Below are positions 21,914-33,115 of a stretch of DNA of 64,000 bases, one piece after another (position 1 is the first letter of the stretch; every line of letters begins with the position of its first letter). Location of the stretch: assembly GCF_018991925.1 (NCBI RefSeq), contig NW_024744462.1, forward strand, positions 408,501 through 472,500, in the 5' to 3' direction. Position numbers and translations under genes: made by a program. The notes under the pieces are model-generated. The model searched no databases. It was given only the letters and a program-made list of their open reading frames with translations, and was not told where the DNA came from. This stretch comes from Homarus americanus. Its lineage: Eukaryota > Arthropoda > Malacostraca > Decapoda > Nephropidae.

Positions 21914-22082
21914 GGTTATAACGACCAGTACGACTTGGTTATAACGACCAGTACGACCTTCACTATAAAGTCAGTGGCGGGAATAACAGAACCCAATGGA
22001 AGGGAAATATGTAGTGGGGAAATTGAACAAGGACATATACATACATGCATTTACACACACACACACACTCACACACACACAG
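21914..22082 (+). repeat. 23-bp tandem duplication and AC run
   Basis: GGTTATAACGACCAGTACGA occurs at 21914 and 21937 in direct tandem. AC-rich sequence follows at 22052-22081. Confidence 0.85.
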
Positions 22083-22337
22083 TTGTAATGGCCATAACGT
22101 GGTGGTGACACAGGCAGGGAGGACTTGGCCATCTGCCAGTGCCATCCCCCTCCCTCCCGGCCAGGCCATCTCTCTCCCTCTCTCTCTCAAGATTGCCACA
22201 TAAGATAGACGCATTTAAGATAATTAAGATAAAAGTTTTTTTAATAGTTGCTGAAGACAAACACATAAGGTGACTGTTTTTTACCTGCTGTTTTAGACTA
22301 ATGTTGAAGAGTGCAAGTAGGTGAGAGTGAGAGTGTT

Positions 22338-22995
22338 ATGTTCGAGTGAGTGAGAGCATTGAGTGAGTGAGAGTATTGAGTGAGTGAGAGTATTGAGTGA
22401 GTGAGAGTATTGAGTGAGTGAGAGTATTGAGTGAGTGAGAGTATTGAGTAAGTGAGAGTATTGAGTGAGTGAGAGTATTGAGTGAGTGAGAGTATTGAGT
22501 GAGTGAGAGTATTGAGTGAGTGAGAGTATTGAGTGAGTGAGAGTATTGAGTGAGTGAGAGTATTGAGTGAGTGAGAGTATTGAGTGTGGTGAGTGAGTGG
22601 GCGTATTGGTGGTGAGTATTGGTGGGTGAGTATTGAGTGAGGTAGAGGTATTGGAGTGGTGGGCATTATTGGTGGAGTGAGGCGTGAGTGAGTGAGTTTG
22701 GTGGGTGAGGAGTGGTGGAGTGAGGGCGTATTGGGTAGGTGAGGTATTGGGTGAGTGAGCGTATTGAGTGGTGAGTGGTGGTGGTGTTGGTGGTGAGTAT
22801 TGAGTGAGTGAGAGTATTGAGTGAGTGAGAGTATTGAGTGAGTGAGAGTATTGAGTAAGTGAGAGTATTGAGTGAGTGAGAGTATTGAGTGAGTGAGAGT
22901 ATTGAGTGAGTGAGCGTATTGAGTGAGTGAGCGTATTGAGTGAGTGAGAGTATTGAGTGAGTGAGAGTATTGAGTGAGTGTGAGTGAGGGTGAAT
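22338..22995 (+). repeat. 17-bp minisatellite with a scrambled centre
   Basis: The unit is GTATTGAGTGAGTGAGA. Near-perfect units fill about 22338-22580 and 22795-22990. Between them (22580-22795) the units are truncated and rearranged (GGTGAGTATTGGTGG). Two long minus-strand open frames (up to 289 codons) arise because 17 bp cycles through all frames without making a stop. Confidence 0.97.
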
Positions 22996-23217
22996 GACAC
23001 TGCTGTGGAGTTAGTGCCGATGTAACTGGGTGTGCGTGAGAGCGGTGAGTGAGAGCGGTAAGTGAATGTGAGAGCTGATCGACCTCTCTCTCTCTCTCCC
23101 TGCTGCTGCTGGTGGGTGGGAGGGGGGGGAGGAGGAAGAGGGAAGTAGGAGTCAGCTGATGACCCACATTAACCTAGTCTAACTCTCACTCAAGTATTTA
23201 AAACAACTAACTCTCCC

Positions 23218-24060
23218 TGGTCCCTCTCTCTACCTCTCTTTCCCTCTCCTTCTCCCTCCCTCTCCTCCCTCCCTCTCCTCCCTCCCTCTCTTTATCCCTC
23301 TCCCTTTCTCTGGTCCTCTCTCTACTTCCCCTCTCCCTCCCTCTCCAGCCCTCCCTCCCTCCCTCCCTCCTCCCTCCTGCTCTTCCTTCCCTCTTCCTGT
23401 ACAGTCTTCCCCATCATATTTATCTCGCCCTTCTTCCTGTTCCTCTTCTCCTTGTGTCGTCTTCCTCTTCCTGGTCTACATCTTCTTCCATTTTTCCTTC
23501 ATTTCTCTCGTTATTCCTCTTCCTTTTCCATTCCTGTTGTACCGAATATTCTTACCCGACCTCTTCATCCCTTTCCCAAATCCTCCTCCCCTCTTTCCCA
23601 TTCCGCATTTTTCTTTACCTTCTCTTCTCTTCTCTTATTTCAACCTCCTCAAGTTTCCTATCTCCCCTTCCACACTTTATTATGTCCCCACTTACCTCCC
23701 TTCCATCCCTCTCCTCCTATCTTCTACCCCTAGCCACCACCCCCTCCCTTTCTCACTGACTCCTCTCCCATATAAAGCCTCACGGGGAATTCCTCTCTTC
23801 CCTCTTTATCCTCCCCTTTCTCCTCCCCCCATCCCCACCATATATCCTTTACTATTAAATTACCCCCATTCCCCCCATCTATATCCACAGAATATATTTA
23901 TCCATATCCTCCTTCCTCACTTCTCTTTCCCCCCCATAGTGAACATCCTTCCCCATCCCCTGAATATATTACCCATTTCTCCCTTCTTTCCCCATACCCT
24001 CATACTACCCAAATCTTCTCCTCATTTCCCTATCCTCATCAACCTGAATATTTCCACATT
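23218..24060 (+). repeat. Pyrimidine tract, about 840 bp
   Basis: This is C/T-rich sequence with very few purines, including CCCTCCCT arrays at 23225-23375. Several long open frames are composition artefacts. Confidence 0.9.
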
Positions 24061-24299
24061 TCTCATATAATCAATATCTTCTCCCCTGATATACCTGCCT
24101 CCCGGGATACACCTGCACTCTGGACACACCTGCCCATCAATACACACCTGAGGATTCGACCAAATTGATTGGTTGTAACATCTAGTATAAGGGAACTGTT
24201 ATGATAATCTCTTCTGTTGACAGTGCCTGGCAGATCTTCGCCTATGAAAGTGCAAATGAAGGATCACAGAGGCACTTCGGGGTCTAGAGTGTGTGAAAA
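24061..24299 (+). other. Short ordinary island with three CACCTG E-boxes
   Basis: CACCTG lies at 24110-24115, 24127-24132 and 24145-24150, 17-18 bp apart within a decayed ATACACCTGC repeat. CACCTG is a known bHLH/zinc-finger (Snail, ZEB) site. The island separates the pyrimidine tract from the following purine tract. Confidence 0.45.
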
Positions 24300-24651
24300 G
24301 GATCAAGGAAGCGAGAGATATTGAAGGAAAAATGCATTGAGAGGGACGGAGAGAAGGAGGGAGGAGTAAGAGGAAGGAGAGAAAGGGAGAGAGATAGGAA
24401 GGATCGGATGAGATAGAGAAAGAGTGGAGAAGAAGGAGGAAGAGTAGGAGGAATTACGGTGAGAGGGAAAGGAGAAGTAGAAGATGGAGAGAGAGAGATA
24501 AAAACAGGAGAGAAGGAGGGAATGACAAGGGAAGAGAGAAGGAAGAGGAGGAGAAAAGAGGGAATGGGGGGTGGCGTAAGGATAAATAGATGATAAAGGA
24601 AGGAAAAATTATAAGAAATATAGACGCGAAAGATTGGGAGGGAAAGAGAGG

Positions 24652-24705
<54 letters not shown>

Positions 24706-25125
24706 AGGAGGGGAAAGGAAGATATGGAGTAGAGAGGAAGTGGAATGGTGATGGAAAGAGAATGGGAGGATGGAACAGTGATCAAGTGGAGAGAGAAAGA
24801 GACAAGAATGGATAGATAGGATAAGAAGGAAGGGGATAGAAGAGGAGAGGAATAGGAGAAGAACACTAACCAGTAAAGCGGGTTATAATTGACCAAAATC
24901 AATCATGTTCTCCTTTGATAGAGAGAGAGAAAGAGAGATAGAGAGAAAGAGAGATAGAGAAAGAGAGATAGAGAGAAAGAAAGAGAGATAGAGAGAAAGA
25001 GAGATAGAGAGAAAGAAAGAGAGATAGAGAGAAAGAGAGATAGAGAGAAAGAAAGACAGAAAGAAAGAGAGATAGAGAAAGAGAGAGATAGAGAGAAAGA
25101 GAGAGATAGAGAAAGAGAGAAAGAT
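24300..25125 (+). repeat. Purine tract with (AG)n and GAGATAGA repeats
   Basis: A/G-rich sequence at 24300-24860 contains an AG run at 24654-24702. After 60 bp of ordinary sequence, GAGAGATAGAGAGAAA units of variable length fill 24920-25125. Confidence 0.9.
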
Positions 25126-25177
25126 ATTGAAATGGTCCGGTACCCTTTGTGTAGCCTGTTTCATTAATGCACCTGTA

Positions 25178-25467
25178 GTGTGTGTGTGTATTTGTGTGCG
25201 TGTGTATGTGTGTGTGGTGGGGAGGGGGTGGGGGAGGTTAAAACTGATATATAATGGGTTTCTATCTCGTATAAGGATTCATATATCCGGGTGATGCTGT
25301 TGATGGATTTTCATTCATTCATTCATTCATTCATTCATTCATTCATTCATTCAGTCAGTCAGTCATTCATTCATTCAGTCAGTCAGTCATTCAGTCAGTC
25401 ACTCAGTCAGTCACTCACTCACTCACTCATGGATTCACTTAATAATTCACTCTTTTGTTCTTTCACC

Positions 25468-25501
<34 letters not shown>
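25178..25501 (+). repeat. (GT)n, (TTCA)n/(CAGT)n, (GT)n
   Basis: GT-rich 25178-25216; TCAT units from 25311, later mixed with CAGT and CACT units to about 25430; GT 25470-25501. Confidence 0.92.
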
Positions 25502-25502
<1 letters not shown>

Positions 25503-26140
25503 TTTACCTCGGTACAGTATAGGCCGCAGTGACCTAATTTTTAAACGCGAATTAAAATGAAAAAAAACCCGGATTAGAATGAGAAAAATAACGAATAATA
25601 ATAAGAAGAAAATACTAAAACTATCCACCCCATTTTACCCTTATCCTAGTGAAACGGACTCAAGACGCACTCGGGTCTTGTTTATACGCAACTACGCAAC
25701 TTGGGGGGCAGTTGGGAGGGTCGTTAGGTGGTGAGTGTCGCCCTTCAATTTTACTTCTCCTTATGTTCTCCTCCTCCTTCCTTCCTTCTCTCCTTCTTCT
25801 TTCTCCCTTCCTTCTTTCTTTACTACGTTGCCTCATTCTTGTGGGGGGTTGGAAAGGATAGATGAGTGGGTGTTCTCTCTCTCCCTCCCCCCTACTATGG
25901 ATTGACTCGCTAAATGGGATTAATTAATACGTCAGGGCAGTACAATAACACCTTTGCTAAATATAGAAAGACATTAACAGCGGACGAAAATGAAAGACAT
26001 GCAATGGAGGAAAATAAAAGACATACACTTCACCTTCGTCCGCCTTTTATATTTTTAGGTGAAGTGGCGTCGTGTTTGGTGGCTGACATGAGTTATATAT
26101 AAATTAATAAAAAACAATAGATTTTCTGAGCAATGCTGCG
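25502..26140. other. Ordinary and pyrimidine-rich intronic sequence
   Basis: A pyrimidine-rich patch at 25755-25835; the rest is AT-rich to mixed. A duplicated AAAGACAT(A/G)CA phrase lies near 25994 and 26018. No gene. Confidence 0.4.
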
Positions 26141-26189
26141 TCGACGGCTTCTGATATGAGACGACACCTGTATGTATATTATTTACCTG

Positions 26190-26890
26190 AGTATATCGTT
26201 ACCCAATGAGCTACCTTAGATGACTCATTGACGTCAGAGGCTTGTCACTGATTGGTCAACTTCGGTACATAGTCTTGATCATACACAGATGTTTGATCAA
26301 AGAGATTATATGCATGTTTGTGTATATATATATAGAGACAGGTAGTTCAATCAATCCCGTTGCTAGAGTGATGTTAGAGATCCGTAAAGGAGTTGTAATA
26401 GTAATTAGGATAGAGGTTTGTTTGTGGTGAAGTCTTTGTTTAATCTGAGTTTGATATCCCCTCTCATTGACGTCAGATCTCTTAGTGACGTCATCTTGTC
26501 ATAGATAACCACATGTGTAAGGATTATATAACATTAAATGTATGTTTGTGTGTACGTTTCTTGGTGTGTGCATAGTTTGATCTTCTGCTGTATTGACATC
26601 AAGGTCTGGTAATGACGTCAGATCTCCGAGGGATCAAGGGACGGAACATTAATCTAAACAGTTATTTGTTTATATGGTTATAATTGTAATCTTATCGACT
26701 TTGATCTGTGATAGTGACGTCATACTTCCCCGTGATGACGTCAAGAGTGGCATAGACCAATAGAAAATCAAGCGACATGAAATTATTGTAAACATAGAGA
26801 AATAATTACTTAGATATTTATGTGAAGAGAGTTTGATATGCTCTCTAAGTGACGTCACATTTCCGTAATGACGTCAGAGCCTCACAGGTG
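26190..26890 (+). repeat. Decayed array of about 125-bp units carrying paired TGACGTCA (CRE) palindromes
   Basis: Perfect TGACGTCA occurs at 26229, 26468, 26486, 26613, 26715, 26736, 26850 and 26869, with a one-mismatch TGACATCA at 26594. In the last four units the order is GTTTGAT, about 12 bp, palindrome, about 10-13 bp, palindrome. The GTTTGAT (or CTTTGAT) starts are near 26449, 26575, 26699 and 26831, giving steps of 126, 124 and 132 bp. The earliest palindrome is preceded by TGACTCA (AP-1 type, 26221-26227). Sequence between the palindrome pairs has diverged almost beyond recognition. TGACGTCA is the established CREB/ATF site. A role in regulating neurexin is inference. Confidence 0.75.
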
Positions 26891-27017
26891 ACCAGAAGCG
26901 GAGGGAAATAGATATCGTTCTTGATATCTGGCCATATTGACTTGTGTTATGCATAAATGGATGAATTCCTCCCGGGGTGAGAGGAACGATATTGCGACCC
27001 CTTGTCCTTTAATACTG

Positions 27018-27370
27018 TGGTGGTGGTGTGCTGTGGTGGTGTGGTAGTGTGGTGGTGGTGTGGTGTGGTAATGTGGTGGTGTGGTAGTGTGGTGGTGTGG
27101 TAGGGGTACACACACACACACACACACACACGAATGAATTTAAGCAGAAAGAGAAATCGGCCGACAGTCATGGATGGCAGAGAAAAAGAGAGAAGAGAAA
27201 AGAATAAAAAGAAGGAGGAGGAGGAAGAAGAAGGAGATAAAATGGAGGGAGAGGAAAAACAAGTGTGTCTCCGGCACTGAAATTCCATTAAGCGGCGAGA
27301 CAGGAACCTTGTCACCAGCTGTTTGTCTCTGTCTGCCTGTGTCTTCCCTACACACACACACACACACACA
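27018..27370 (+). repeat. GTGGTG repeat, (AC)n, purine tract, (AC)n
   Basis: GTGGTGTGGTA units 27018-27100; AC 27109-27131; A/G-rich 27175-27255; AC 27351-27370. Confidence 0.88.
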
Positions 27371-27877
<507 letters not shown>

Positions 27878-27922
27878 GTTTGTGTTGAAAGGGTTAAGAG
27901 CCATCACTATCCTCAAAGGCAG
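27878..27922 (+). other. Possible 45-nt cassette or poison exon in the giant intron
   Basis: Seen: TACTAAT 22 nt before the AG, T-rich tract, TTTCAG/G acceptor and CAG/GTAAAA donor (GT at 27923-27924). The length is a multiple of three. Read in phase 0 it is open for 15 codons. In phase 1, required by the flanking neurexin exons, TGA appears as the fourth codon including the split one. Inclusion would therefore stop translation shortly after EGF-A. It may be a regulated poison exon, an exon of another transcript, or a decoy. Nothing in its translation is recognisable. Confidence 0.3.
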
Positions 27923-27954
27923 GTAAAATTAATTATCGCTCATTTATCACTATT

Positions 27955-28505
27955 AAAACACAGCTTTATCACCGTCCTCATCACCTTACACCATTAACCA
28001 CCATGCTATTAACCACCATGCTATTAACCATACACTATTGACTCACACACTATTAGCCCCTCACCATTATCCACACATCATTAGCCCACCCACCATTAAC
28101 CCACACACCATTAGCCCACCCACCATTAACCCACCCACCATTAACCCACCACCATTAGCTCCACCCACTATTAGCCCACCCACCATTAACCCACACACCA
28201 TTAGCCCACCCACCATTAACCCACCCACCATTAGCCCACACACCATTAGCCCACCCACCATTAGCCCACCTCCATTAACCCACACACCATTAGCCCACCC
28301 ACCATTAACCCACCCACCATTAGCCCACACACCATTAGCCCACCCACCATTAGCTCCACCCACCATTAACCCACCCACCATTAACCCACCCACCTTTTAA
28401 CCCACCCACCCATTAACCACCACCCACCTTAACCCACCCACCTTTAACCCACCCACCTTTAAGCCACCCATCATTAGACCACCCACCATTAGCCCACCAC
28501 CATTA
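27955..28505 (+). repeat. 15-bp minisatellite (CCCACCCACCATTAG/A)
   Basis: Units of CCCACCCACCATTAA, CCCACACACCATTAG and relatives recur in 15-bp register from about 28075 to 28380. More diverged CATTA units on both sides reach 27955 and 28505. Confidence 0.95.
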
Positions 28506-28619
28506 AATCCCACCAGCATGTCAGCCAAAAAATTCGAGCGCCATCAGTCGACTCCATCTCCTCAGAAACTCCCATTTAGACGAGGTATATAGGTTAAGGC
28601 GGGGTGGGCGTCTGTCTTC

Positions 28620-29100
28620 AGGGGTAATCTGCTTTGTCTTGGAGTCGAATCCCTGAGTGAGTCGAACCCTGAAGTCGTCTTCTGGCGTTAGTGAAACCTG
28701 TGCCCAATTATAGGTGGTGGTCTGTAAGTCGAGCCTGATTCGAATCCCTCAGTCGAATCCTAAAGTTGAAATCTTGAAGCAAAACCCATAGTTGAATTCC
28801 TCGTCTTTAAATTGAACCCTTGACTCAAATGCGGATTCAGATTTTTAGTGGACTCCTTAAATGTCTCATTCCGGCGGCCGAATCCCTGAGTCAGATCCCG
28901 AGTTGAATCCCGAGTTGAATCCCGAGTTGAATCCCGAGTTGAATCCCGAGTTGAATCCCGAGTTGAATCCCAGAGTCGAATCCCGAGTTGAATCCCGAGT
29001 TGAATCCCGAGTTGAATCCCGAGTTGAATCCCGAGTCGAATCCCGAGTTGAATCCCGAGTTGAATCCCGAGTTGAATCCCAGAGTCGAGTTCCTGAAACG
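28620..29100 (+). repeat. 12-bp minisatellite (GAATCCCGAGTT) with decayed left flank
   Basis: GAATCCCGAGTT is repeated about 16 times between 28889 and 29090, with CAGAGTC and CGAGTC variants. To the left, from 28630, words such as GAGTCGAATCCCTGAG, GTCGAATCCT and TTGAATTCC show ever more diverged relatives. The B-box-like look of GTCGAATCC is a by-product; there is no tRNA. Confidence 0.93.
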
Positions 29101-29143
29101 CATTAAGTCGCGATACATTTCCGTGGTCTTTGCTTTTGTGGGA

Positions 29144-29270
29144 TTATGGAGGTCCTGGGAGGAGGGTCTCAGGGCCTTATGGAGGTCCTGGGAGGAGGGT
29201 CTCAGGGCCGGCCCGGTGACTCTGTGGAGGTCCTGGGAGGAGGGTCTCAGGGCCGGCCCGGTGACTCTGG
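29144..29270 (+). repeat. Three-unit minisatellite with 33- and 45-bp steps
   Basis: TGGAGGTCCTGGGAGGAGGG starts at 29147, 29180 and 29225 and each continues as TCTCAGGGCC. Units two and three add GGCCCGGTGACTCTG. Confidence 0.95.
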
Positions 29271-29414
29271 CTTGTTCTTCCTGCGGCGGATCTTCTCTTT
29301 CTTATAAATTCTGTCTGTTTGTTGTCATGTGGCGGCTCTGTGGGGGCAGGGGAGAGGTAAAGGTCGTTTGTTTGTGTTTGTTTTTGAGTGTATATGATAT
29401 CGTTTGTTCAGGGT

Positions 29415-29417
<3 letters not shown>

Positions 29418-29454
<37 letters not shown>

Positions 29455-29461
29455 CACACAC
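29418..29461 (+). repeat. (AC)n microsatellite
   Basis: About 22 AC units with one CG interruption. Confidence 0.95.
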
Positions 29462-30540
29462 GATAATAAACCATTATATTAAATACACCATCTGTTTGCA
29501 TTTGTGATTCGCCGTCTGTCAGGACTTTCCCACAAAGACATTGGACTCATTTGAATTATTTAGACTGGGAAAGTTATATAATATCGACAAACTTAAGTAT
29601 TTCAGCGTTTTCCTCCTATCTCAAGAGAATTAAAAAAATAAAACTTAATGTATCGTTCAGAAATGCTTTTATGGCTGGGTGTTTCGCCTATTGGCTAAGT
29701 ACATTGTTTATAGGTGCCAAAATGATTTAGCTCTTCGCCCCCAAAATGGAGTTCGTGAGTTAGTGTCGGGTTGTAGAGGTATTTATTGTACAAAACTCTT
29801 TGGTGGTGTTGAGAAAGAGAATGAATATGTTGTCTAGAGTAGGTGTAAAATAGGGAAGTGACTGTTGTATAGATTAATGTTCGTTAAATTACAGAGCCGG
29901 TGTGATGTATGAGGTTTTCGTAGTAGTGTAACGACTACAAATAATATTGTTAGAGAGTGAGTGCGTGACACCGCTCCCAGCCACTCGTCTGTTTACGTTC
30001 TGGTTACCAGCTGTAGCCCCCTGGCGGCACACAGGGTAAACTGCGCACCGAGGACTTACCATGAGAAATAACGCCTACTTGGCACCTGGACAAACGGGCC
30101 ATTGATTAGCCCCGCCCACCCCCGCCCTCCTGGTCCACACAAACACCCCGAACCCCACCCATCGTCCCTCGTACCTTGGCTTCCCCTCCCCCCACTCTTC
30201 TCCCTCCCCAGCTAGCCAACCTATAAGACTCTATTTATATCTGTTTATTAACTGTTCATCTCCCCTCTGAGTTACCCTTTCATCAGGGGTTTGGTTTACA
30301 TCCACTGGGTCCTCGTGTAGGTCTTGGCTAGCGGTGATCACTCAACTCCCGCTAGAGATTATTGATGGGAGGGGAGGAGGGGGGTGGGAGCTATAAGCGA
30401 GAAGCCACACCCTACGTCACTGTGTTCCTCTATTACCCACCTCCTCTACCATGTACAGGAGCCCCCTTTCTCCATATATCAGTCGCCCACGGCACCTCAA
30501 CACCACCCTTAGGCCACGCAACAACCACCCATATGACTTA
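29462..30540. other. Long ordinary block, no repeat array
   Basis: One of the largest repeat-poor stretches of the intron. It is AT-rich at first, then GC-richer at 29960-30130 and C-rich at 30110-30215. No convincing exon, RNA gene or transposon is visible. It may hold regulatory sequence. Confidence 0.4.
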
Positions 30541-30880
30541 GATACGACATTCTCGATCATATATCAAAGGTGACCATAAGAAGTAGATACGACCTTCGAC
30601 CATATAGCAACTGTCAACACGGCTTGGAGACATACCCCTAGTCATACAGCGACCCTCCATACGACCCTCGATCATGCAGGGGAAAAATCCATAGAAACAG
30701 AAACGACCTTAGATCATGCAATAGCTGCCGGCTCGACCTAAAGTTGCTCTCGGTCATACAAGTCACCCCTATCTCCTTCCTCCTCCCCCCCCCCCCTTGC
30801 TACCTCCTGCCTCCTCTCAGGATTTAAACACGACCTTGACCATGCACCAGTTACCTGAACGACCTGAACACGACTCTGGT
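30541..30880 (+). repeat. Decayed tandem repeat with GATACGACCTTCGATCAT
   Basis: Blocks such as GATACGAC-TCGATCATA, GATACGACCTTCGACCATA, CATACGACCCTCGATCATGC, AAACGACCTTAGATCATGCA and ACACGACCTTGACCATGCA begin near 30541, 30586, 30627, 30658, 30700 and 30827. The first step is 45 bp; later steps vary with indels, and a C-run interrupts at about 30787. Confidence 0.75.
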
Positions 30881-30943
30881 CACCTGTCTGTGTGTGTCTT
30901 ATTCTCACAGTAACATATCATTCCCCTTTAACTTTCCCTTCAA

Positions 30944-31196
30944 GACACACACACACACACACACACACACACCAGCCACCGCCTTTAAGTAGCGGAGAAC
31001 CTTACCTGCTGTGTATCGTTGTTTCGAGTAACTTTAACCACTCACGACCACCTCCTAACGACTAGCCACTCACGACCAGCCACACTCACGACTACGACCT
31101 CTAAACGACCACCACCTTTCACTCATCAGTCCTCAGGCTCGACCAGACCACACAAAGAGCAAATTAATCCAGGAAAAAAAGTTGTTATAGGGTGAT

Positions 31197-31225
<29 letters not shown>
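30944..31225 (+). repeat. (AC)n, CACTCACGACCA repeat, (TC)n
   Basis: AC 30944-30973; diverged CACTCACGACCA words at 31035-31110; TC 31196-31220 followed by ACAC. Confidence 0.8.
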
Positions 31226-31229
<4 letters not shown>

Positions 31230-31359
31230 ATATAGTCCACATATATCTCGAGCTCTTGTAATAACAGACTCCCTCCCTCCCTCGGGCTCTCAAAAATCAA
31301 AATAATTAAATTCCGGCATTACTTTTCTATCCGTGAGAACTTCCTCCCTTTAGATTATT

Positions 31360-31860
31360 GCTTGTGGTGGTGGTGGTAGTGGTTGGGGGTGTTGTTGTGG
31401 TGGTGGGTGTTGTTGTGGTGGTGTGAGTGGTGGTGGTAGTGGTGTGTGTTGTTGTGGTTGGTAGTGGTGGTGAGTGGTGGTGGTGGTGGTATTGTTGTGG
31501 TGAGTGGGTATTGTTGTGGTGGTGGGTGTTGTTGTAGTGGTGTGAGTGTTGGTGGTGGGTGTTGTTGTGGTGGTGGTGGTAGTAGTGGTAATGGTGATGA
31601 TTAGGTAGTATTTAAGGGTAATTGTGGTAGTAATAACGGTAGGCATGAAGCTAGTATATGCGATTGTGGTAGCTGGTTTTACTAGTAGTGGTTGTAGGTA
31701 ATATTGGTGGTGGTGAGGGCTGTGATGGGGAAGGGGAGAGAAGAATGGGGGGGGTGGGGAGGAGAGGGGGTGGAGAGGTAGGGATGAAGAGGTGGGGATA
31801 GGGAGGAGAGAAAGAGGTGGTGGGGGGGTGAAGGATCGGGGAGGAGAAGTTACGCCGACT
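31360..31860 (+). repeat. GTTGTGGTGGTGGGT repeat and G-rich purine tract
   Basis: GTGTTGTTGTGGTGGTG units of variable length fill about 31365-31600, then ordinary sequence, then GGGGAGAGG-rich purines at 31720-31850. The 203-residue minus-strand frame is an artefact. Confidence 0.85.
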
Positions 31861-32041
31861 GTGCAACCCTGAGTTAATTTCGTGGCCCCAGCTGCGTCGG
31901 GGGGAAAAACGGGGTCATGTAACGGTGCGTGACGGAGCTCGACTACAAGTTTGTGCTCCACGTGGATTTAAAACAAAGACCCAGACTGGCAAGAGGAAAA
32001 TGGAATAAGATGTAGACCAGCTGACTCCAGACATGTTGAGT

Positions 32042-32042
<1 letters not shown>

Positions 32043-32090
<48 letters not shown>

Positions 32091-32210
32091 ATTAGATACA
32101 TACATACTGATACATAAAAAACACATACACATACCCACGCACACACACACATACCCACGCACACACACACACACAGACACACACCCATATCCATACATAC
32201 AGACATACAT
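32043..32210 (+). repeat. (GT)n followed by AC-rich repeat
   Basis: GT 32043-32088, then ACATAC/CACACAC words to 32210. The two halves are complementary and could form a long hairpin. Confidence 0.9.
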
Positions 32211-32870
32211 ATTTAATCTTTTTTTTTACGATTCTCCTTTCATCACCTAGCTTACCCACTCACTTTCGTCTTTTTTTTCCTCCACCCTCACCCCATCTCA
32301 CCCTCCCTCACTCCCTCACCCTCCCTCCCCTACCCCCTCACCCCCTCACCCCCCTCAGCCCCCCTGTGAGTGGCCAATACAGACAAAAGTGGCTGTGTAA
32401 CACGGCGCCATTGTTAGCCCCAAATGACCGTGGAATCAATCAGCTTCAAATTCGTTCGCTTGGTCCAGGAAGTTAAGGCGATGGTACGAGTGGTGGAAGG
32501 AGTGATAGAAGGATGGAAGGACTGATAGAAGGATGGAATGACAATTGAAGGAGGGGAGGAAAAGAGCTGAAAGAAAATTGCAAATGAAATCAGGGAAATC
32601 TGTCTGGCGAAGTAATGACTGTAACCTGACGAAGGCGTAACTGTCTGTAGGCTGATCCAGGGCCGTATAGCAACGTCTTGAGGCGAGCCATTAGATATTG
32701 ACCAGACGCGCCTTCTTCCTCCCCCCCTCCCCCTACCATCCCCTCCATATTCCTCCCCCCCATCTCCCTCCCCCTCCCGTCACCCCTCCATCTCCCCTCT
32801 CCCCCTTCTCCCTCTCACAGTAGCGCGTCAGAGATGTAGTGAAACATGGGTGGTGTTTACCGTAGAGTTG
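32211..32870. other. C-rich tracts and ordinary sequence
   Basis: CACCCTC-rich 32275-32362; ordinary island 32363-32490; TGATAGAAGGATGGAA twice, 20 bp apart (32503 and 32523); C-rich 32715-32815. Confidence 0.5.
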
Positions 32871-33115
32871 TGGTTCTCTCTCTCTCTCTCTCTCCATGTC
32901 GTGATTTTGTCTATTGTGTAAATTAACTCAAGTGAAATATATATATATATATTTCTTATAATACCTGACACATAATAATAACATACACTTTATAAATCCT
33001 CTTTGTGATTCTCCATTCATTTTTTTTTTCATCATTTTTAAACACTTTGAATAATGAATAGATTAACTGCATGAATAAGTGAGAGAAATGTGAGGGAATG
33101 TTGTTTATCTCGTTA
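32871..33115. other. TC run and AT-rich sequence
   Basis: TC 32875-32895, AT 32938-32952, then ordinary AT-rich sequence. Confidence 0.6.

Noticed and set aside
22298..23167. 289-codon minus-strand open frame
   Set aside because: Produced by the 17-bp minisatellite, which happens to contain no stop in any minus-strand frame.
24224..24292. Possible 69-nt cassette exon after TTGACAG, open in phase 1
   Set aside because: The only length-compatible donor (GTGT/GTGAAA) is poor and nothing in the translation is recognisable.
28640..29090. GTTCGAATCC-like words as tRNA B boxes or tRNA-derived SINEs
   Set aside because: They are units of the 12-bp minisatellite; no A box, cloverleaf or poly(A) tail accompanies them.
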